Notes: generated by a model from the letters alone, not told the origin. Shown: positions 17,128 through 27,303, numbered from the stretch's first letter. The stretch is 64,000 nt of DNA from Rhizobium sp. CIAT894 (GCF_000172795.2 NZ_CP020947.1:871001-935000), one strand, 5' to 3'. Made by a program: numbers and translations.

Positions 17128-18120
17128 ATGGAAAGGCTGCCGGTGATCACCGCCTACTGTTCCGATTGCAAGTCGGTCGAGATTCGCGACCTGTCGCATC
17201 CCGCATCCTTTCCCAAGGATGCGGTGTGGATCGACATGATCGAGCCGACCCGCGACGAGGAGCTCTATGTCGAGAAGGTTCTCGGCATCGAGGTTCCGAC
17301 CCGTGACGACCTCAAGGATATCGAGCCTTCCGCCCGTCTCTACGTCGAAAACGACGCCGTCTTCATGACCGCCTCGCTCCTCTGGAAGGCCGATACCGAC
17401 GCGCCGACGCTGACCGATGTCGCCTTCATCCTGGCCGGAAACCGGCTGGTCACCATCCGCTACGCCCATCCCAAATCCTTTGCGCTGTTCATCGCCGCCC
17501 TTCACCGGCTGCCGGAAAGCTGGCGCAGCGGCGCTGCCCTTCTCGCCAAGCTGTTGGAGACGATCGTCGACCGCACCGCCGAACTCCTCGAAATATCAGT
17601 CTCGCGCATCGACATCCTGTCGATGCATGTCTTCGGCGACCGGGCAAAGAAGGTGCGCAAGCCTTCGAACTATCTCGAGGAGAAGCTGCGGGATATCGCC
17701 GGCCATCACCGGATGATCAGCAAGCTGCGCGACAGTCTCGGTTCGCTTTCCCGCCTGCTGACCTTCTTTCACACGACCCCGGCGATCCAGCAGGATCGTG
17801 AAGCGAAGGATCTCTGCCGCACCGTCTCGCGCGATATCCAGTCGCTGTCGGAACATGCCGCCTTCGTCGCCGGCAACATCACCTTCCTGCTCGACGCTTC
17901 GCTCGGTCTGATCAACATCGAGCAGAACTCGATCATCAAGATTTTCTCGATCGCCTCGGTGGTGTTCCTGCCGCCGACATTGGTCGCCTCCATCTATGGT
18001 ATGAATTTTCAGGTCATGCCGGAGCTGGCCTGGGCCGCGGGTTATCCCTATTCGCTGGCCCTGATGGTGATCTCAGCCGTCATCCCCTTTTTCTTTTTCC
18101 GCTGGAAAGGCTGGCTCTGA
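17128..18120 (+). CDS. corA: CorA family divalent-cation transporter
   Basis: A 330-residue CorA-type channel for Mg2+ or a related cation. The large cytoplasmic domain (about 1-265) ends in a long helix; two C-terminal membrane helices follow (about 270-292 SIASVVFLPPTLVASIYG; 305-325 SLALMVISAVIPFFFF) with the selectivity motif YGMNF between them. The start is uncertain: ATG 17128 gives MERLPVITAY, whereas GTG 17143 has GAAAGG 6 bases upstream and may be the real one. kup follows after 18 bases, so both ion transporters probably share a transcript. Mg2+ is the default substrate; Co2+ or Ni2+ cannot be excluded. Confidence 0.92.
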   Translation: MERLPVITAYCSDCKSVEIRDLSHPASFPKDAVWIDMIEPTRDEELYVEKVLGIEVPTRDDLKDIEPSARLYVENDAVFMTASLLWKADTDAPTLTDVAFILAGNRLVTIRYAHPKSFALFIAALHRLPESWRSGAALLAKLLETIVDRTAELLEISVSRIDILSMHVFGDRAKKVRKPSNYLEEKLRDIAGHHRMISKLRDSLGSLSRLLTFFHTTPAIQQDREAKDLCRTVSRDIQSLSEHAAFVAGNITFLLDASLGLINIEQNSIIKIFSIASVVFLPPTLVASIYGMNFQVMPELAWAAGYPYSLALMVISAVIPFFFFRWKGWL

Positions 18121-18138
18121 GGAGCCTGTTGCAACTTC

Positions 18139-20037
18139 ATGTCCGCAGAAAGCCATCCGAACGAATCCCAGATGACGCCGAAAAAGCTGTTCTATCTGAC
18201 GCTGGGCTCCATCGGTGTCGTTTACGGCGATATCGGTACCAGCCCGCTCTATGCCTTTCGCGAGGCGTTGAAGCCGGTGGCTCATGACGGCCTCACCCGT
18301 TTCGAGGTCATCAGCCTGATCTCGCTGATGATCTGGGCGCTGACGATCATCGTCACCATCAAATACGTGCTCTTCCTGCTGCGCGCCGACAACGAAGGCG
18401 AGGGCGGCACGCTGTCGCTGCTTGCTCTTCTGATGAAGACTGCCAACGGCCATACCGCCATCCTGATGCTGCTCGGCCTCCTGGGGGCTGCGCTTTTCCT
18501 CGGCGATGCGATGATCACGCCGGCCCTGTCGGTGCTGTCGGCCGTCGAAGGCCTGAAGCTCGTCACGCCCAGGCTCTCGGAATATATCGTGCCGATCTCG
18601 GTGGTGATCCTGGCGCTGCTCTTCGTCGTGCAATCGCGCGGCACCGGCGCCGTCGCCAAATTCTTCGGCCCGATCACCGCCGTCTGGTTCCTCGTCATGG
18701 CTGCTGCCGGCATTTCGCATATTTCAGACGATTTCGGCATCCTCGCCGCCTTCAATCCCTATTATGCCGTCAGCTTCCTGCTGCATGAGGGCTTCTACGG
18801 CGTCGTCGTGCTCGGCGCCGTCTTCCTGACGGTAACGGGCGCGGAGGCGCTTTATGCCGACCTCGGCCACTTCGGCCGCCGCCCGATCCAGTGGGCCTGG
18901 TTCCTGCTGGTCTTCCCGTCGCTGACGCTGAACTATCTCGGGCAGGGCGCACTCGTGCTCGGCAAGCCGGAGACGATGTCGGATCCCTTCTACCTGATGT
19001 ATCCGCAATGGGCGCTGCTGCCGGTCGTCATCCTGGCGACCGCGGCGACGATCATCGCCAGCCAGGCGGTCATAACAGGCGCTTTCTCGATGGTGCGCCA
19101 GGGCATCAACCTCGGCTTCCTGCCGCGCATGGAAATCCTCTTCACCTCGGAAACCAATACCGGGCAGATCTTCGTGCCCTCGGTCAATGCCGTGCTGTTC
19201 ATCGGCGTCATCTTCCTGGTCCTGAGTTTCAAGACGTCGGACGCGCTGGCGACCGCCTATGGTATCTCCGTCACCGGCGCCATGGTCGTCACCTCGATCA
19301 TGGCCTTCGAATTCGTTCGCGCCCGCTGGAACTGGTCGCTGCCGGTTGCTGTGATCGCGCTCGCACCGCTCGTCATGCTCGAAGTGATCTTCCTCGGCGC
19401 CAACCTTCTGAAGATCCACGACGGCGGCTATATCCCGATCCTGATCGCCACGGCCTTTACCGTCATCATGTGGACCTGGCGTCGCGGCACCGCGATCCTG
19501 ATGGAAAAGACCCGCCACACCGACATTCCGCTCGCCTCCTTCGTCAGCTCGATCGAGCGCAAGAGCGAACATTCGCCGGCCCAGGTTCCCGGCACCGCGA
19601 TCTTCCTGACCAGCGATCCGGAATCCGCACCCGCCGCCCTGCTGCACAATCTCAAGCATAATCACGTGCTGCACGACCGCAACGTCATCCTGACGATCCG
19701 CACCGTCAACAAGCCGCGCGTGCCGAGCCAGGACCGCTACAAAGTCGAGCAGATTTCCGAGCGTTTCTCCCGCGTCGAACTGCTGTTCGGCTTCATGGAA
19801 TCGCAGAACGTCTCACAGGCGCTTGCGACATTGCGCAAGACCGGACTGAAATTCGACATCATGTCGACCTCCTTCTATCTCGGCCGCCGCAAGCTGGTGC
19901 CGGACGCCAAGTCGGGCATGCCCTACTGGCAGGACCGGCTGTACATCGCGCTTGCCAATGCCGCCGCCAACCCCTCGGATTACTTCCGCCTGCCGGCCAA
20001 CCGCGTGGTGGAACTGGGGTCGCATGTGATTATTTGA
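18139..20037 (+). CDS. kup: Kup family potassium uptake protein
   Basis: A 632-residue K+/H+ symporter of the Kup/HAK/KT family. The signature [18 protein letters not shown] starts near residue 22, about twelve membrane helices run to about residue 450, and [21 protein letters not shown] near 235 is typical. The cytoplasmic C-terminal tail (about 460-632) contains the usual beta-rich segment ending in [18 protein letters not shown]. The ATG is 18 bases after corA with GAGG upstream. Rhizobia often carry more than one kup copy, so a numbered symbol is not given. An element of the R family starts 5 bases after the stop. Confidence 0.95.
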   Translation: MSAESHPNESQMTPKKLFYLTLGSIGVVYGDIGTSPLYAFREALKPVAHDGLTRFEVISLISLMIWALTIIVTIKYVLFLLRADNEGEGGTLSLLALLMKTANGHTAILMLLGLLGAALFLGDAMITPALSVLSAVEGLKLVTPRLSEYIVPISVVILALLFVVQSRGTGAVAKFFGPITAVWFLVMAAAGISHISDDFGILAAFNPYYAVSFLLHEGFYGVVVLGAVFLTVTGAEALYADLGHFGRRPIQWAWFLLVFPSLTLNYLGQGALVLGKPETMSDPFYLMYPQWALLPVVILATAATIIASQAVITGAFSMVRQGINLGFLPRMEILFTSETNTGQIFVPSVNAVLFIGVIFLVLSFKTSDALATAYGISVTGAMVVTSIMAFEFVRARWNWSLPVAVIALAPLVMLEVIFLGANLLKIHDGGYIPILIATAFTVIMWTWRRGTAILMEKTRHTDIPLASFVSSIERKSEHSPAQVPGTAIFLTSDPESAPAALLHNLKHNHVLHDRNVILTIRTVNKPRVPSQDRYKVEQISERFSRVELLFGFMESQNVSQALATLRKTGLKFDIMSTSFYLGRRKLVPDAKSGMPYWQDRLYIALANAAANPSDYFRLPANRVVELGSHVII

Positions 20038-20042
20038 GTGTT

Positions 20043-20200
20043 CCCTTCTCCCCAGCGGGGAGAAGGTGGCCCGAAGGGTCGGATGAGGGGGCCACACGGC
20101 ACGCCCTTCATTGCTCTTCGCTTGCGCTCAGTGCATCGCTCCTGTCGTCGCTCACCCCCTCATCTGCCTGCCGGCATCTTCTCCCCGCTGGGGAGAAGGG
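20043..20200. repeat. 158-bp inverted-repeat element R1
   Basis: The ends CCCTTCTCCCCAGCGGGGAG and CTCCCCGCTGGGGAGAAGGG are inverted and are themselves palindromic. Inside lie GGGTCGGATGAGGGGGCCACA and a partner CCCCCTCATCTGCCTGCCGG. Copies R2-R5 are at 24616, 36891, 47008 and 51673. No reading frame of note is inside. R1 lies 5 bases after kup. Confidence 0.9.
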
Positions 20201-20435
20201 AGTTGCGGTAGCGCCTTCGTCCCCTTTCCCCCGAGCCAGAGTAAGAGATTGGACGAAGTTGCTGTTTGGTCCGTCACCGGGGAGTTGCACCGCCGCCCAT
20301 ACGCAAGGAGAACACCACCAGCATCAGAACATCCGAAACCGCGCATGGTCACATTCCGGCACGCCCCGTTAACCAGACATCAAGGTTAATGCGGGATTTA
20401 TAGGGGAATGTTTCCGCGTCCCATGCCCGGAGTTC
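20201..20435. other. gap between element R1 and the cell-wall hydrolase gene
   Basis: No gene is seen. The second half becomes AT-richer (GTTAACCAGACATCAAGGTTAA near 20369, then GGGATTTATAGGGGAATG), which is a plausible promoter region for the gene at 20436. GTTAACCAG...GGTTAA is a partial inverted repeat. Confidence 0.35.
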
Positions 20436-21614
20436 GTGTTGCGTCGAAAGAGCTCTCCCCGTAGCAAGCTGCGTCTTCTTCCCGAGAACTGGGTATCGCC
20501 TGTTATCTTCGGGCTCGCCGGCTGGCTGATTTTCCCGAGCGTCGCATCTCATGCCGATCTCGCCGCCATGCTCGCCGGTCTCGACCGGGAAGGGGAGAAC
20601 TGGCGTATGGTGCTGACCAATTCGCCGGCCGGCTCGATCCATCAGGCCGAACTAGCCTTTGCCGATCCGGCGGCAACGGGTTCGATCTCACCAGGCGCCG
20701 GCATGGTGCTGCCGGATGGCCGCAAGGTTGCTTTCACTGCCAAGGACAAGGGCCGCGAGGACACGCCGGACGAGGATCGCGTCAACCGCGGCACCAAGAA
20801 GGGCCGCGTCGTCGCCGTCGAGAAGATGCAGCCGCCGAAGGACTTTTCTGCCGGCTCGATCCTCCAGCGCACGAAGATGCTCTTCACCCCGAGCTTCGAT
20901 CTCAAGGACAGGTCGGCCTTCGTCAAACCGAAGATCCAGGGCAAGGAAATCGAGATCGCCACTTCTTTCTATAAGAAGCAGCCTGTCGCGACCGATAGGG
21001 GCGTGCCGGCAATGCTCGCAAGCCTCGTCACCAGCAATAAGGCCGATATCCTTGCCACCGCCTATGGGCCGGCAGCCCCTGATTATTCCCGCCAGTCGCC
21101 CTTCGATTCGATCCTGACCGAGCCGGACAGCGGCCGCTTCGTTCCGGAGATCGGCCCGCGCGATCACGCCTGGGCGGCAAGCGTGCTGCCGCCCAGCGTC
21201 TTTTCCGCCGGCGAGCAGCAATGCCTTGCCTCCGGCATCTATTTCGAGGCACGCGGCGAATCGGTAAAGGGCCAGGCGGCCGTCGCCCAGGTCATCCTCA
21301 ACCGCGTCCGCAACCCTGCCTATCCGAAAACCATCTGCGGCGTCGTCTACCAGAACGAAGACTGGCGCAACCGCTGCCAGTTTTCCTTCGCCTGCGACAG
21401 CATCAAGGACAGGGTGAACTCGGAATATCACTGGCGGATGGCCCGCGATGTGGCGATGGCGGTGACATCAGGCAAGATCTGGCTGCCGCAGGTGGGCTCG
21501 GCGACTCACTACCATGCCGTCTATGTCAGGCCGAAATGGGCAAAGACCATGGAAAAGGTCGGCCGCATCGGTCTTCACGTCTTCTATCGCACCTATGGCG
21601 GCGGCTGGAGCTGA
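20436..21614 (+). CDS. cell wall hydrolase, SleB/CwlJ-like
   Basis: A 392-residue protein. A basic N-terminus and hydrophobic segment (about 20-38, VIFGLAGWLIFPSVASHA) form a signal anchor or signal peptide. A long low-complexity middle of unknown fold follows. The C-terminal Hydrolase_2 domain (about 265-390) holds CLASGIYFEARGESVKGQAAVAQVILNRV, with the catalytic-type glutamate in FEARGE, and CQFSFACD. Such lytic enzymes act on peptidoglycan in the periplasm. The only in-frame starts are GTG 20436 and TTG 20439; nearby ATGs are out of frame, so GTG is used. Confidence 0.82.
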   Translation: MLRRKSSPRSKLRLLPENWVSPVIFGLAGWLIFPSVASHADLAAMLAGLDREGENWRMVLTNSPAGSIHQAELAFADPAATGSISPGAGMVLPDGRKVAFTAKDKGREDTPDEDRVNRGTKKGRVVAVEKMQPPKDFSAGSILQRTKMLFTPSFDLKDRSAFVKPKIQGKEIEIATSFYKKQPVATDRGVPAMLASLVTSNKADILATAYGPAAPDYSRQSPFDSILTEPDSGRFVPEIGPRDHAWAASVLPPSVFSAGEQQCLASGIYFEARGESVKGQAAVAQVILNRVRNPAYPKTICGVVYQNEDWRNRCQFSFACDSIKDRVNSEYHWRMARDVAMAVTSGKIWLPQVGSATHYHAVYVRPKWAKTMEKVGRIGLHVFYRTYGGGWS

Positions 21615-21752
21615 GATAAATCGCTTGGGCAAGCCGATTTGCCGGGCTTAAAAGCGGATTCTTTCCATCGAATTTAAGCGATCGGCCAAAATTAAGCTTA
21701 TCTCTTTGATTTGACGTGATTATTTTCTGGCTGGACAGAAACTGTCTACGCC

Positions 21753-21781
21753 TTGACTATACCAATCCCTAAAACTATGTT
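21753..21781 (+). promoter_or_regulatory. probable sigma70-type promoter of the F0 operon
   Basis: TTGACT (21753-21758) and TATGTT (21776-21781) are separated by 17 bases, within an AT-rich gap. The first gene, atpI, starts about 105 bases downstream, and the upstream hydrolase gene ended 138 bases earlier. The match is good for a rhizobial vegetative promoter but untested. Confidence 0.5.
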
Positions 21782-21886
21782 GCGCGCGACTTCAGAACGG
21801 GCCGGAAGGGTTTCAAACCTTCGCGTCCGGGGTCCGAATGACCGGGGTAGCGGGAGTGCGGGCGACGGGCAGGCGAGGAGAGATCC

Positions 21887-22219
21887 ATGGCGGATGACCG
21901 CGAGGAAAGTCTTGAAAAGCGCCGTGCGCAGCTGGGAGCGGAACTCGCGACCAAGCGCGCTGAGGCGGGAGTGAACGAGGCCAGCGAAGCTCGAGCCGAG
22001 GTAAGCCGCAAAGGTTATGCCCAGGCGATGAAGCTTTCCAGCGAGTTCATTGCCGCGATCATCGTCGGTGCCGTTCTCGGCTATGTTCTCGACCGTTTTG
22101 TTGGCACTGCGCCTTGGGGGATGATTGTTCTTCTGCTTCTCGGATTCTGTGCCGGCGTTCTGAACGTGCTGCGTTCTGCGGGGGTGGTGGCCCATCCCCT
22201 TGATGACGACAAGAAATAA
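21887..22219 (+). CDS. atpI: ATP synthase protein I
   Basis: A 110-residue AtpI, the small membrane protein coded before the F0 genes that aids c-ring assembly or Mg2+ supply. A charged N-terminal half (about 1-45) rich in Glu, Arg and Ala precedes two membrane helices (about 52-72 FIAAIIVGAVLGYVLDRF and 76-98 WGMIVLLLLGFCAGVLNVLR). The ATG has GGAGAGA upstream. atpB follows after 63 bases. Confidence 0.92.
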   Translation: MADDREESLEKRRAQLGAELATKRAEAGVNEASEARAEVSRKGYAQAMKLSSEFIAAIIVGAVLGYVLDRFVGTAPWGMIVLLLLGFCAGVLNVLRSAGVVAHPLDDDKK

Positions 22220-22282
22220 GGACCGGTTCCCGGTCCAGTGCAATGATCCCGCGTCCTGCGGGCCAAAGAGAGAGAACAAGCG

Positions 22283-23035
22283 GTGTCTAACGATCCGACT
22301 CATCAGTTCCTGATCCAGAAGATTGTGCCGATCGAAATCGGCGGAATTGATTTTTCGTTCACCAATGCATCGCTCTTCATGGCCGCTTCGGCAGCCGTTG
22401 CCGCCGGCTTCCTCTATTTCGCGACCTCGAACCGCGCCATCGTGCCGGGCCGTTCGCAGTCGGTCGCCGAAATGTCCTATGAATTCATCGCCAATATGCT
22501 GAAGGAAGGCGCGGGCAAGCAGGGGATGAAATTCTTCCCGCTGGTCTTCTCGCTCTTCATGTTCGTGCTGACGGCGAACCTGCTCGGCATGTTCCCTTAT
22601 TTCTTCACGATCACCAGCCAGATCATCGTCACCTTCGCGCTGGCGATCCTCGTGATCGGCACGGTTCTCGTCTACGGTTTCTATAAGCACGGCTTCCACT
22701 TCCTGAATGTCTTCGTGCCCTCGGGCGTGCCGGGCATATTGCTGCCGCTGGTCGTCACGATCGAAATCATTTCCTTCCTGTCCCGTCCGATTTCGCTCTC
22801 CGTTCGTCTTTTCGCCAATATGCTCGCCGGTCACATCACGCTGAAGGTGTTCGCAGGCTTCGTCGCCTCGCTTGGAGCCCTCGGTGCGGTCGGTGTCGGC
22901 GGCGCAGTTCTTCCCCTCATCATGACCGTCGCCCTGACCGGTCTCGAGTTCCTCGTCGCCTTCCTTCAGGCTTACGTCTTTGCGGTGCTGACTTGCATGT
23001 ACCTCAACGACGCAATCCATCCGGGCGGGCACTAA
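22283..23035 (+). CDS. atpB: ATP synthase F0 subunit a
   Basis: A 250-residue membrane subunit that forms the proton half-channels next to the c-ring. The essential arginine lies in [15 protein letters not shown] near residue 176, and the last helices contain [22 protein letters not shown]. The start is GTG 22283 (MSNDPTHQF), the usual rhizobial N-terminus; no suitable ATG precedes the first membrane segment. It is the second gene of the F0 operon. Confidence 0.96.
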   Translation: MSNDPTHQFLIQKIVPIEIGGIDFSFTNASLFMAASAAVAAGFLYFATSNRAIVPGRSQSVAEMSYEFIANMLKEGAGKQGMKFFPLVFSLFMFVLTANLLGMFPYFFTITSQIIVTFALAILVIGTVLVYGFYKHGFHFLNVFVPSGVPGILLPLVVTIEIISFLSRPISLSVRLFANMLAGHITLKVFAGFVASLGALGAVGVGGAVLPLIMTVALTGLEFLVAFLQAYVFAVLTCMYLNDAIHPGGH

Positions 23036-23103
23036 GGATAACGACAACGACGTCTCCAGGGCGTCAGTCATTCGCCGCAACAACCATTTCAAAGGAGTTC
23101 AAC

Positions 23104-23331
23104 ATGGAAGCGGAAGCAGCAAAGTTCATCGGTGCAGGCCTGGCTTGCTTTGGTATGGCCGGTACGGCTCTCGGCCTCGGCAACATCTTCGGCAGCTACC
23201 TCTCCGGCGCTCTGCGCAATCCGTCTGCCGCTGACAGCCAGTTCGGCCGTCTGGTATTCGGCTTCGCCGTTACGGAAGCTCTGGGCATCTTCTCGCTGCT
23301 CGTTGCTCTCCTCCTCCTCTTCGCCGTCTGA
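23104..23331 (+). CDS. atpE: ATP synthase F0 subunit c
   Basis: A 75-residue hairpin proteolipid. Helix one has the glycine-rich [14 protein letters not shown], the polar loop is LRNPSAAD (RNP contacts the central stalk), and helix two carries the proton-binding glutamate in [12 protein letters not shown] near residue 58. The ATG at 23104 has AAAGGAG upstream; the frame extends further but with non-family sequence. Confidence 0.97.
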   Translation: MEAEAAKFIGAGLACFGMAGTALGLGNIFGSYLSGALRNPSAADSQFGRLVFGFAVTEALGIFSLLVALLLLFAV

Positions 23332-23408
23332 TATCGGCGAATAGATGGATCACGGCCTGCGATCGCACGCCGTGATCCTTTGCATTTGCAGTCCACCTGG
23401 AGGTGAGC

Positions 23409-24032
23409 ATGTTTTTTGTGACCCCGGCTTACGCTGAAGAAGCGCCGGCGGCAGCGACCGGCACGGATGCGCACGCCGCTCCGGCCGCAGGCGAGGTCCA
23501 TACCGAGACCGGTGTTGCCGAAGGCGAACACGCCCGTGGCCCGTTCCCGCCTTTCGATTCGACGACCTACGCATCCCAGCTGTTGTGGCTGGTGATTACG
23601 TTCAGCGTCTTTTACCTCCTTATGCAAAAGGTCATCGCGCCGCGCATCGGGGCTATCCTCGATCAGCGCCACACGCGCCTCTCCCAGGATCTGGAAGAAG
23701 CCGGCCGCCTGAAGGCGGAAGCCGACGCTGCCGTCCAGACCTATGAAGGCGAACTGGCGGCTGCCCGCGCCAAGTCGAATGCGATCGGCGCTGCTGCACG
23801 CGATGCCGCCAAGCTCAAGGCCGAAGAGGATCGCCGCGCTGTCGAGGCGAGCCTGTCGGAAAAGATCAAGGCTGCCGAAGTCCGTATCGCCGACATCAAG
23901 GCGAAGGCCTTCGCCGACGTCGGCACCATTGCCGAGGAAACGGCGGCTGCCGTCGTCGAACAGCTGATCGGCGGCACCGCTGCCCAGGCAGATGTCGCCG
24001 CCGCCGTCGCGGCCGCCAAGAAGGAGGCTTGA
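23409..24032 (+). CDS. atpF2: ATP synthase F0 subunit b' (AtpF2/AtpG)
   Basis: A 207-residue b-type subunit. A variable Ala-rich N-terminus (about 1-50, [14 protein letters not shown]) precedes one membrane helix (about 56-76, [18 protein letters not shown]) and a long coiled coil (about 85-175). Alphaproteobacteria carry b and b' genes side by side, forming a heterodimeric stator. The ATG at 23409 lies after GGAGGTGAGC; an in-frame GTG six bases earlier overlaps that ribosome site and is not used. atpF starts 3 bases after the stop. Confidence 0.93.
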   Translation: MFFVTPAYAEEAPAAATGTDAHAAPAAGEVHTETGVAEGEHARGPFPPFDSTTYASQLLWLVITFSVFYLLMQKVIAPRIGAILDQRHTRLSQDLEEAGRLKAEADAAVQTYEGELAAARAKSNAIGAAARDAAKLKAEEDRRAVEASLSEKIKAAEVRIADIKAKAFADVGTIAEETAAAVVEQLIGGTAAQADVAAAVAAAKKEA

Positions 24033-24035
24033 TCG

Positions 24036-24530
24036 ATGGATATTTTTCACCTTGACGCCACTTTCTTCGCCTTTGTCGGCCTCGTCCTCTTCCTGGCGCT
24101 GGTCGTTTACCTGAAGGTTCCGGGCATGATGGCGCGCTCCCTCGACGACCGCGCCGACCAGATCCGCAACGAATTGGCCGAAGCCAAGCGTCTGCGCGAA
24201 GAGGCCCAGCATCTGCTGGCCGAATACCAGCGCAAGCGCAAGGAAGCGGAAGCGGAAGCCGCCCACATCGTTGCCGCTGCCGAGCGTGAAGCCCAGATGC
24301 TGACCGCCGAGGCGAAGAAGAAGACGGAAGAATTCGTCGCCAACCGCACGGCGCTTTCCGAGCAGAAGATCAAGCAGGCCGAGGCCGAGGCGATGAAGGC
24401 GGTCCGTTCCGCCGCCGTCGATCTCGCAATCGCGGCCGCCGAAACGGTGCTCGCCAAGCAGGCGGACGGCAAGGTCCAGTCCGAACTCTTCGGCAATGCC
24501 ATCGGCCAGGTCAAGACCCGGCTCAACTGA
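24036..24530 (+). CDS. atpF: ATP synthase F0 subunit b
   Basis: A 164-residue b subunit: an N-terminal membrane helix (about 8-28, FFAFVGLVLFLALVVYLKV), then a charged coiled coil rich in Glu, Ala and Lys (about 40-150) that forms the peripheral stalk with b'. It is the last gene of the F0 operon, and a strong intrinsic terminator lies 22 bases downstream. The F1 genes are not in this window, as usual for alphaproteobacteria, where F0 and F1 operons are apart. Confidence 0.95.
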   Translation: MDIFHLDATFFAFVGLVLFLALVVYLKVPGMMARSLDDRADQIRNELAEAKRLREEAQHLLAEYQRKRKEAEAEAAHIVAAAEREAQMLTAEAKKKTEEFVANRTALSEQKIKQAEAEAMKAVRSAAVDLAIAAAETVLAKQADGKVQSELFGNAIGQVKTRLN

Positions 24531-24552
24531 GACGGTATCGCATGGAATAAGC

Positions 24553-24583
24553 AAAAGGCCGGGCATGTCCCGGCCTTTTCTTT
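24553..24583 (+). terminator. intrinsic terminator of the F0 operon
   Basis: AAAAGGCCGGG (24553-24563) and CCCGGCCTTTT (24569-24579) form a perfect 11-bp stem with loop CATGT, followed by CTTTT. It lies 22 bases after the atpF stop. Confidence 0.93.
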
Positions 24584-24615
24584 TGCTGATGACGCGGTGC
24601 CGCGACGTCTCGATT

Positions 24616-24783
24616 CCCTCTTCTCCCCAGCGGGGAGAAGGTGCCCGTAGGGCGGATGAGGGGGCCACACGGTAGAGCTTTCATTGCCCTTCGGCTTCGC
24701 TCAGCACAACAACAAATGTTCTGCCGTGAGGCCCCCTCATCCGACCCTTCGGGCCACCTTCTCCCCGTTGGGGAGAAGAGGGA
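24616..24783. repeat. inverted-repeat element R2
   Basis: The ends CCCTCTTCTCCCCAGCGG and CCGTTGGGGAGAAGAGGG are inverted; inner parts CGGATGAGGGGGCCACACGG and GAGGCCCCCTCATCCGACCC are inverted as well. It is related to R1, R3, R4 and R5 and lies between atpF and rnhB, after the F0 terminator. Confidence 0.88.
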
Positions 24784-24812
24784 GCAAGACGCGCCGACTT
24801 CCTTAACCTAAA

Positions 24813-24917
24813 GCATGTCGCGCAAAACTGTGCAGCGGTTCTTGCGGCAACGACATGCGAGGAAATAAAGAGCTAAAGCGCAAGGAGCGAATCTGAAAGA
24901 TCGCGACGCGCTTTAGC
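24813..24917. repeat. mosaic repeat, family B followed by family E
   Basis: B (24813-24858): GCATGTCG...CGACATGC around CAAAACTGTGCAGCGGTTCTTG. E (24872-24917): GCTAAAGCGC...GCGCTTTAGC with AATCTGAAAGATCGCGA inside. Order and spacing match 3255-3356. It ends 40 bases from the stop of the minus-strand rnhB gene, so both elements occupy the gap between convergent genes. Confidence 0.85.
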
Positions 24918-24957
24918 CCGTTGCGTTCGGTATGCCCGGTTTCTATTGAAAAGCGCA

Positions 24958-25647
24958 CTATTCCGAAATCAGCTCGTCCATCTCGGGACCGTCCTCGACC
25001 TTGCGCAGCGGCCTGAAACTCATCCGGTGCAGCGAGCAGGGGCCGTGCTTTTCGATGCCGGCGCGGTGTTGCGCCGTGCCGTAGCCCATATGCGCGACAA
25101 AACCGTAATCCGGAAACACATTGTGCGCCCGCGCCATCATCCGGTCGCGCGTCACCTTGGCGACGATCGAGGCGGCGGCGATCGAGACCGAGCGGGCATC
25201 GCCCTTGACTACCGCCTGTCCGGGGCAATCGAGGCCGGGCGGCACATCAAGCCCATCGGTCAGCACGTAGCTTGCCGGAACGGAAAGGCTGCAGATTGCC
25301 CGGCGCATGGCATCGAGGCTTGCCTTGCGGATATCCGTCTCGTCGATGCGTGTCGAGCTGGAAGAGGCAATCGAGACGGTGGCGGTCGCCAGGATCTGCA
25401 GGAACAGTTCCTCGCGCCGTTGCGCCGAAAGCTGCTTGGAATCGTTCAGACCCTCAGGGATGCGCTTGGGATCGAGGATGACGGCGGCGGCAACCACAGG
25501 TCCCGCCAGCGGCCCCCGGCCGGCTTCGTCGGCGCCGGCGACCGGCCAGTGGCCGGCCTTGCGGGCTTTGAGCTCGAGTTTGAAATCCGGCACGAGCGGA
25601 ACCGTGTCGAAAAGCAGGGGAGAATCGGGTGGCGTACGAGGTTTCAT
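24958..25647 (-). CDS. rnhB: ribonuclease HII
   Basis: A 229-residue RNase HII that removes ribonucleotides from RNA:DNA hybrids. The first catalytic Asp-Glu pair lies in [20 protein letters not shown] near residue 39, a further aspartate in LNDSKQLS near 70, and [15 protein letters not shown] near 155 is a family block. GSKKH-like recognition at the C-terminus is replaced by [16 protein letters not shown]. The ATG gives [10 protein letters not shown], a rhizobial-type extension of about 30 residues before the conserved fold. Confidence 0.95.
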   Translation of the reverse strand: MKPRTPPDSPLLFDTVPLVPDFKLELKARKAGHWPVAGADEAGRGPLAGPVVAAAVILDPKRIPEGLNDSKQLSAQRREELFLQILATATVSIASSSSTRIDETDIRKASLDAMRRAICSLSVPASYVLTDGLDVPPGLDCPGQAVVKGDARSVSIAAASIVAKVTRDRMMARAHNVFPDYGFVAHMGYGTAQHRAGIEKHGPCSLHRMSFRPLRKVEDGPEMDELISE

Positions 25648-25810
25648 GCGGCTGAACCTCGCACGCCAACCCGATTTCCCGCAAGTCCCCGGATCAGGGC
25701 GGCGGCCGGGGACCGGTCCGGCGGATGGTGGCGGTCAGGGCCATCCGCGGGAATTGCGCTCGGGGCTCGAAAACAGGGCGGTTTTTCTGAGCAGTCGATG
25801 CGCAAGCTAC

Positions 25811-25999
25811 AAGCAATTCCAGGAAAAGTGCGAAACGGTTTTCCGTCCGGAATTGCGTAACAGGTAGAAGCAATTCCAGGAAAAGTGCGAAGCGGTTTTC
25901 CGTCCGGAATTGCGTAACAGGCAGAAGCAATTCCAGGAAAAGTGCGAAGCGGCTTTCCCCAAGCAAAGCGCGAAGCTCTTTCGCCAAGAATTGCGTCAG
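25811..25999. repeat. tandem array of three family C palindromes, 57-bp period
   Basis: Units start at 25811, 25868 and 25925 (AAGCAATTCCAGGAAAAGTG). The first two are short forms ending in TCCGGAATTGCG. The third is a long form with the same extra segment seen at 2879-2948 (GCAAAGCGCGAAGC...). The array ends 8 bases from the stop of the minus-strand radical SAM gene. Confidence 0.93.
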
Positions 26000-26006
26000 A
26001 CAAAAA

Positions 26007-27164
26007 TCAGAGCAGCGACAGCTGTACGCCGCTGCCGTCGGGCGGCACGAACAGATCGTCGCGCAGTGGCATGCTGCGGCGTGTCAGCTCGAAACGCCGC
26101 GCCGCCATCTCAAAGCGGCGGGCGATCTGCCAGGCATAGGGACCGGCGCCCTTCATGCGCTTGCCGAATTCGGCATCGTAATCCTTGCCGCCGCGCATCG
26201 AGCGCACCAGCGACATCACATGCCGGTAGCGATCGGGATAATGCTGCAGCAGCCAGTCGCGAAACAGCGGGCTGACTTCGAGCGGGAGCCTGAGGATGAC
26301 ATAGCTTGCCTCGGCGGCGCCGGCAGCCTTGGCCGATTCGAGGATGCGCTCCAACTCGTGATCGTTCAGCGCTGGGATGAGCGGTGCGGCCATCACTGCC
26401 GTCTGAATGCCGGCCTCGGTGAGCGCATGGATCGTCTCCAGCCGCCGCGGCGGCGTGGCGGCGCGCGGCTCCATCGCCCGGGCAAGCTTGCGGTCGAGCG
26501 TCGTCACCGAGATGCCGACGCGCACCAGGTTCTTCGCTGCCATCTCCTGCAGAATGTCGAGATCGCGCAGGATCATCGCCGACTTGGTGACGATCGATAC
26601 CGGATGGTTCGCCTTGTTCAGGACTTCGAGAATGCCGCGCATGATGCGCCATTCCTTTTCGATCGGCTGATAGGGATCGGTATTGGTGCCGATCGCGATC
26701 ACCCGCACCTTGTAACCAGGCTTGGCGAGTTCCCGCTCCAAAAGTTTTGCCGCATCCGGCTTGGCAAACAGCTTCGTCTCGAAATCGAGCCCGGCGGAAA
26801 GTCCCATATAGGCGTGTGTCGGCCGGGCGAAACAATAGATGCAGCCATGCTCGCAGCCGCGATAGGGATTGATCGAGCGGTCGAAGGAAATATCCGGCGA
26901 TTCGTTGCGGGTGATGGCCGTGCGCGGCTTCTCGATCTGTACGTCCGTCTTGAACGGCGGCAGATCTTCCAGTGTCTGCCAGCCGTCGTCGAACGTCTCC
27001 CGCTGCAGCGCCTCGAACCGGCCTGTCGGGTTCAGTCCCGCACCACGCCCGCGCCGCCGGTCGACCTCGATTCTCAGGCCTGAGGACACGATCATCGCAT
27101 CGGCAATATCTGCCGTATTGGCAGGCGCGAATGCGGCCTGCCCTGCCAGGGACTGCTCTCTCAT
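26007..27164 (-). CDS. PA0069-type radical SAM protein
   Basis: A 385-residue radical SAM protein of the PA0069/SplB-like group. The cluster motif CEHGCIYC (CxxxCxxC) lies in YRGCEHGCIYCFARPTHAY near residue 90. A TIM-barrel-like core follows, with IAIGTNTDPYQPIEKEW near 150 and VGISVTTLD near 215. These proteins are related to spore photoproduct lyase, but in non-sporing bacteria the substrate is unknown. ATG 27164 is chosen because GGGAG lies before it; upstream in-frame codons show no family similarity. It is divergent from the glycosyltransferase gene. Confidence 0.85.
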   Translation of the reverse strand: MREQSLAGQAAFAPANTADIADAMIVSSGLRIEVDRRRGRGAGLNPTGRFEALQRETFDDGWQTLEDLPPFKTDVQIEKPRTAITRNESPDISFDRSINPYRGCEHGCIYCFARPTHAYMGLSAGLDFETKLFAKPDAAKLLERELAKPGYKVRVIAIGTNTDPYQPIEKEWRIMRGILEVLNKANHPVSIVTKSAMILRDLDILQEMAAKNLVRVGISVTTLDRKLARAMEPRAATPPRRLETIHALTEAGIQTAVMAAPLIPALNDHELERILESAKAAGAAEASYVILRLPLEVSPLFRDWLLQHYPDRYRHVMSLVRSMRGGKDYDAEFGKRMKGAGPYAWQIARRFEMAARRFELTRRSMPLRDDLFVPPDGSGVQLSLL

Positions 27165-27303
27165 CGGATACTCCCGTGGCGGAAAGCCATCGCTTCCGCC
27201 CGTTTTGATGATTAAATTCCTATCTGCAAAACAAGAACAATGCAAGAACAAAATGCGGAAAACGCCGCTGGCAAAAATTTGTGCGGCGCATTATGAATGA
27301 GCA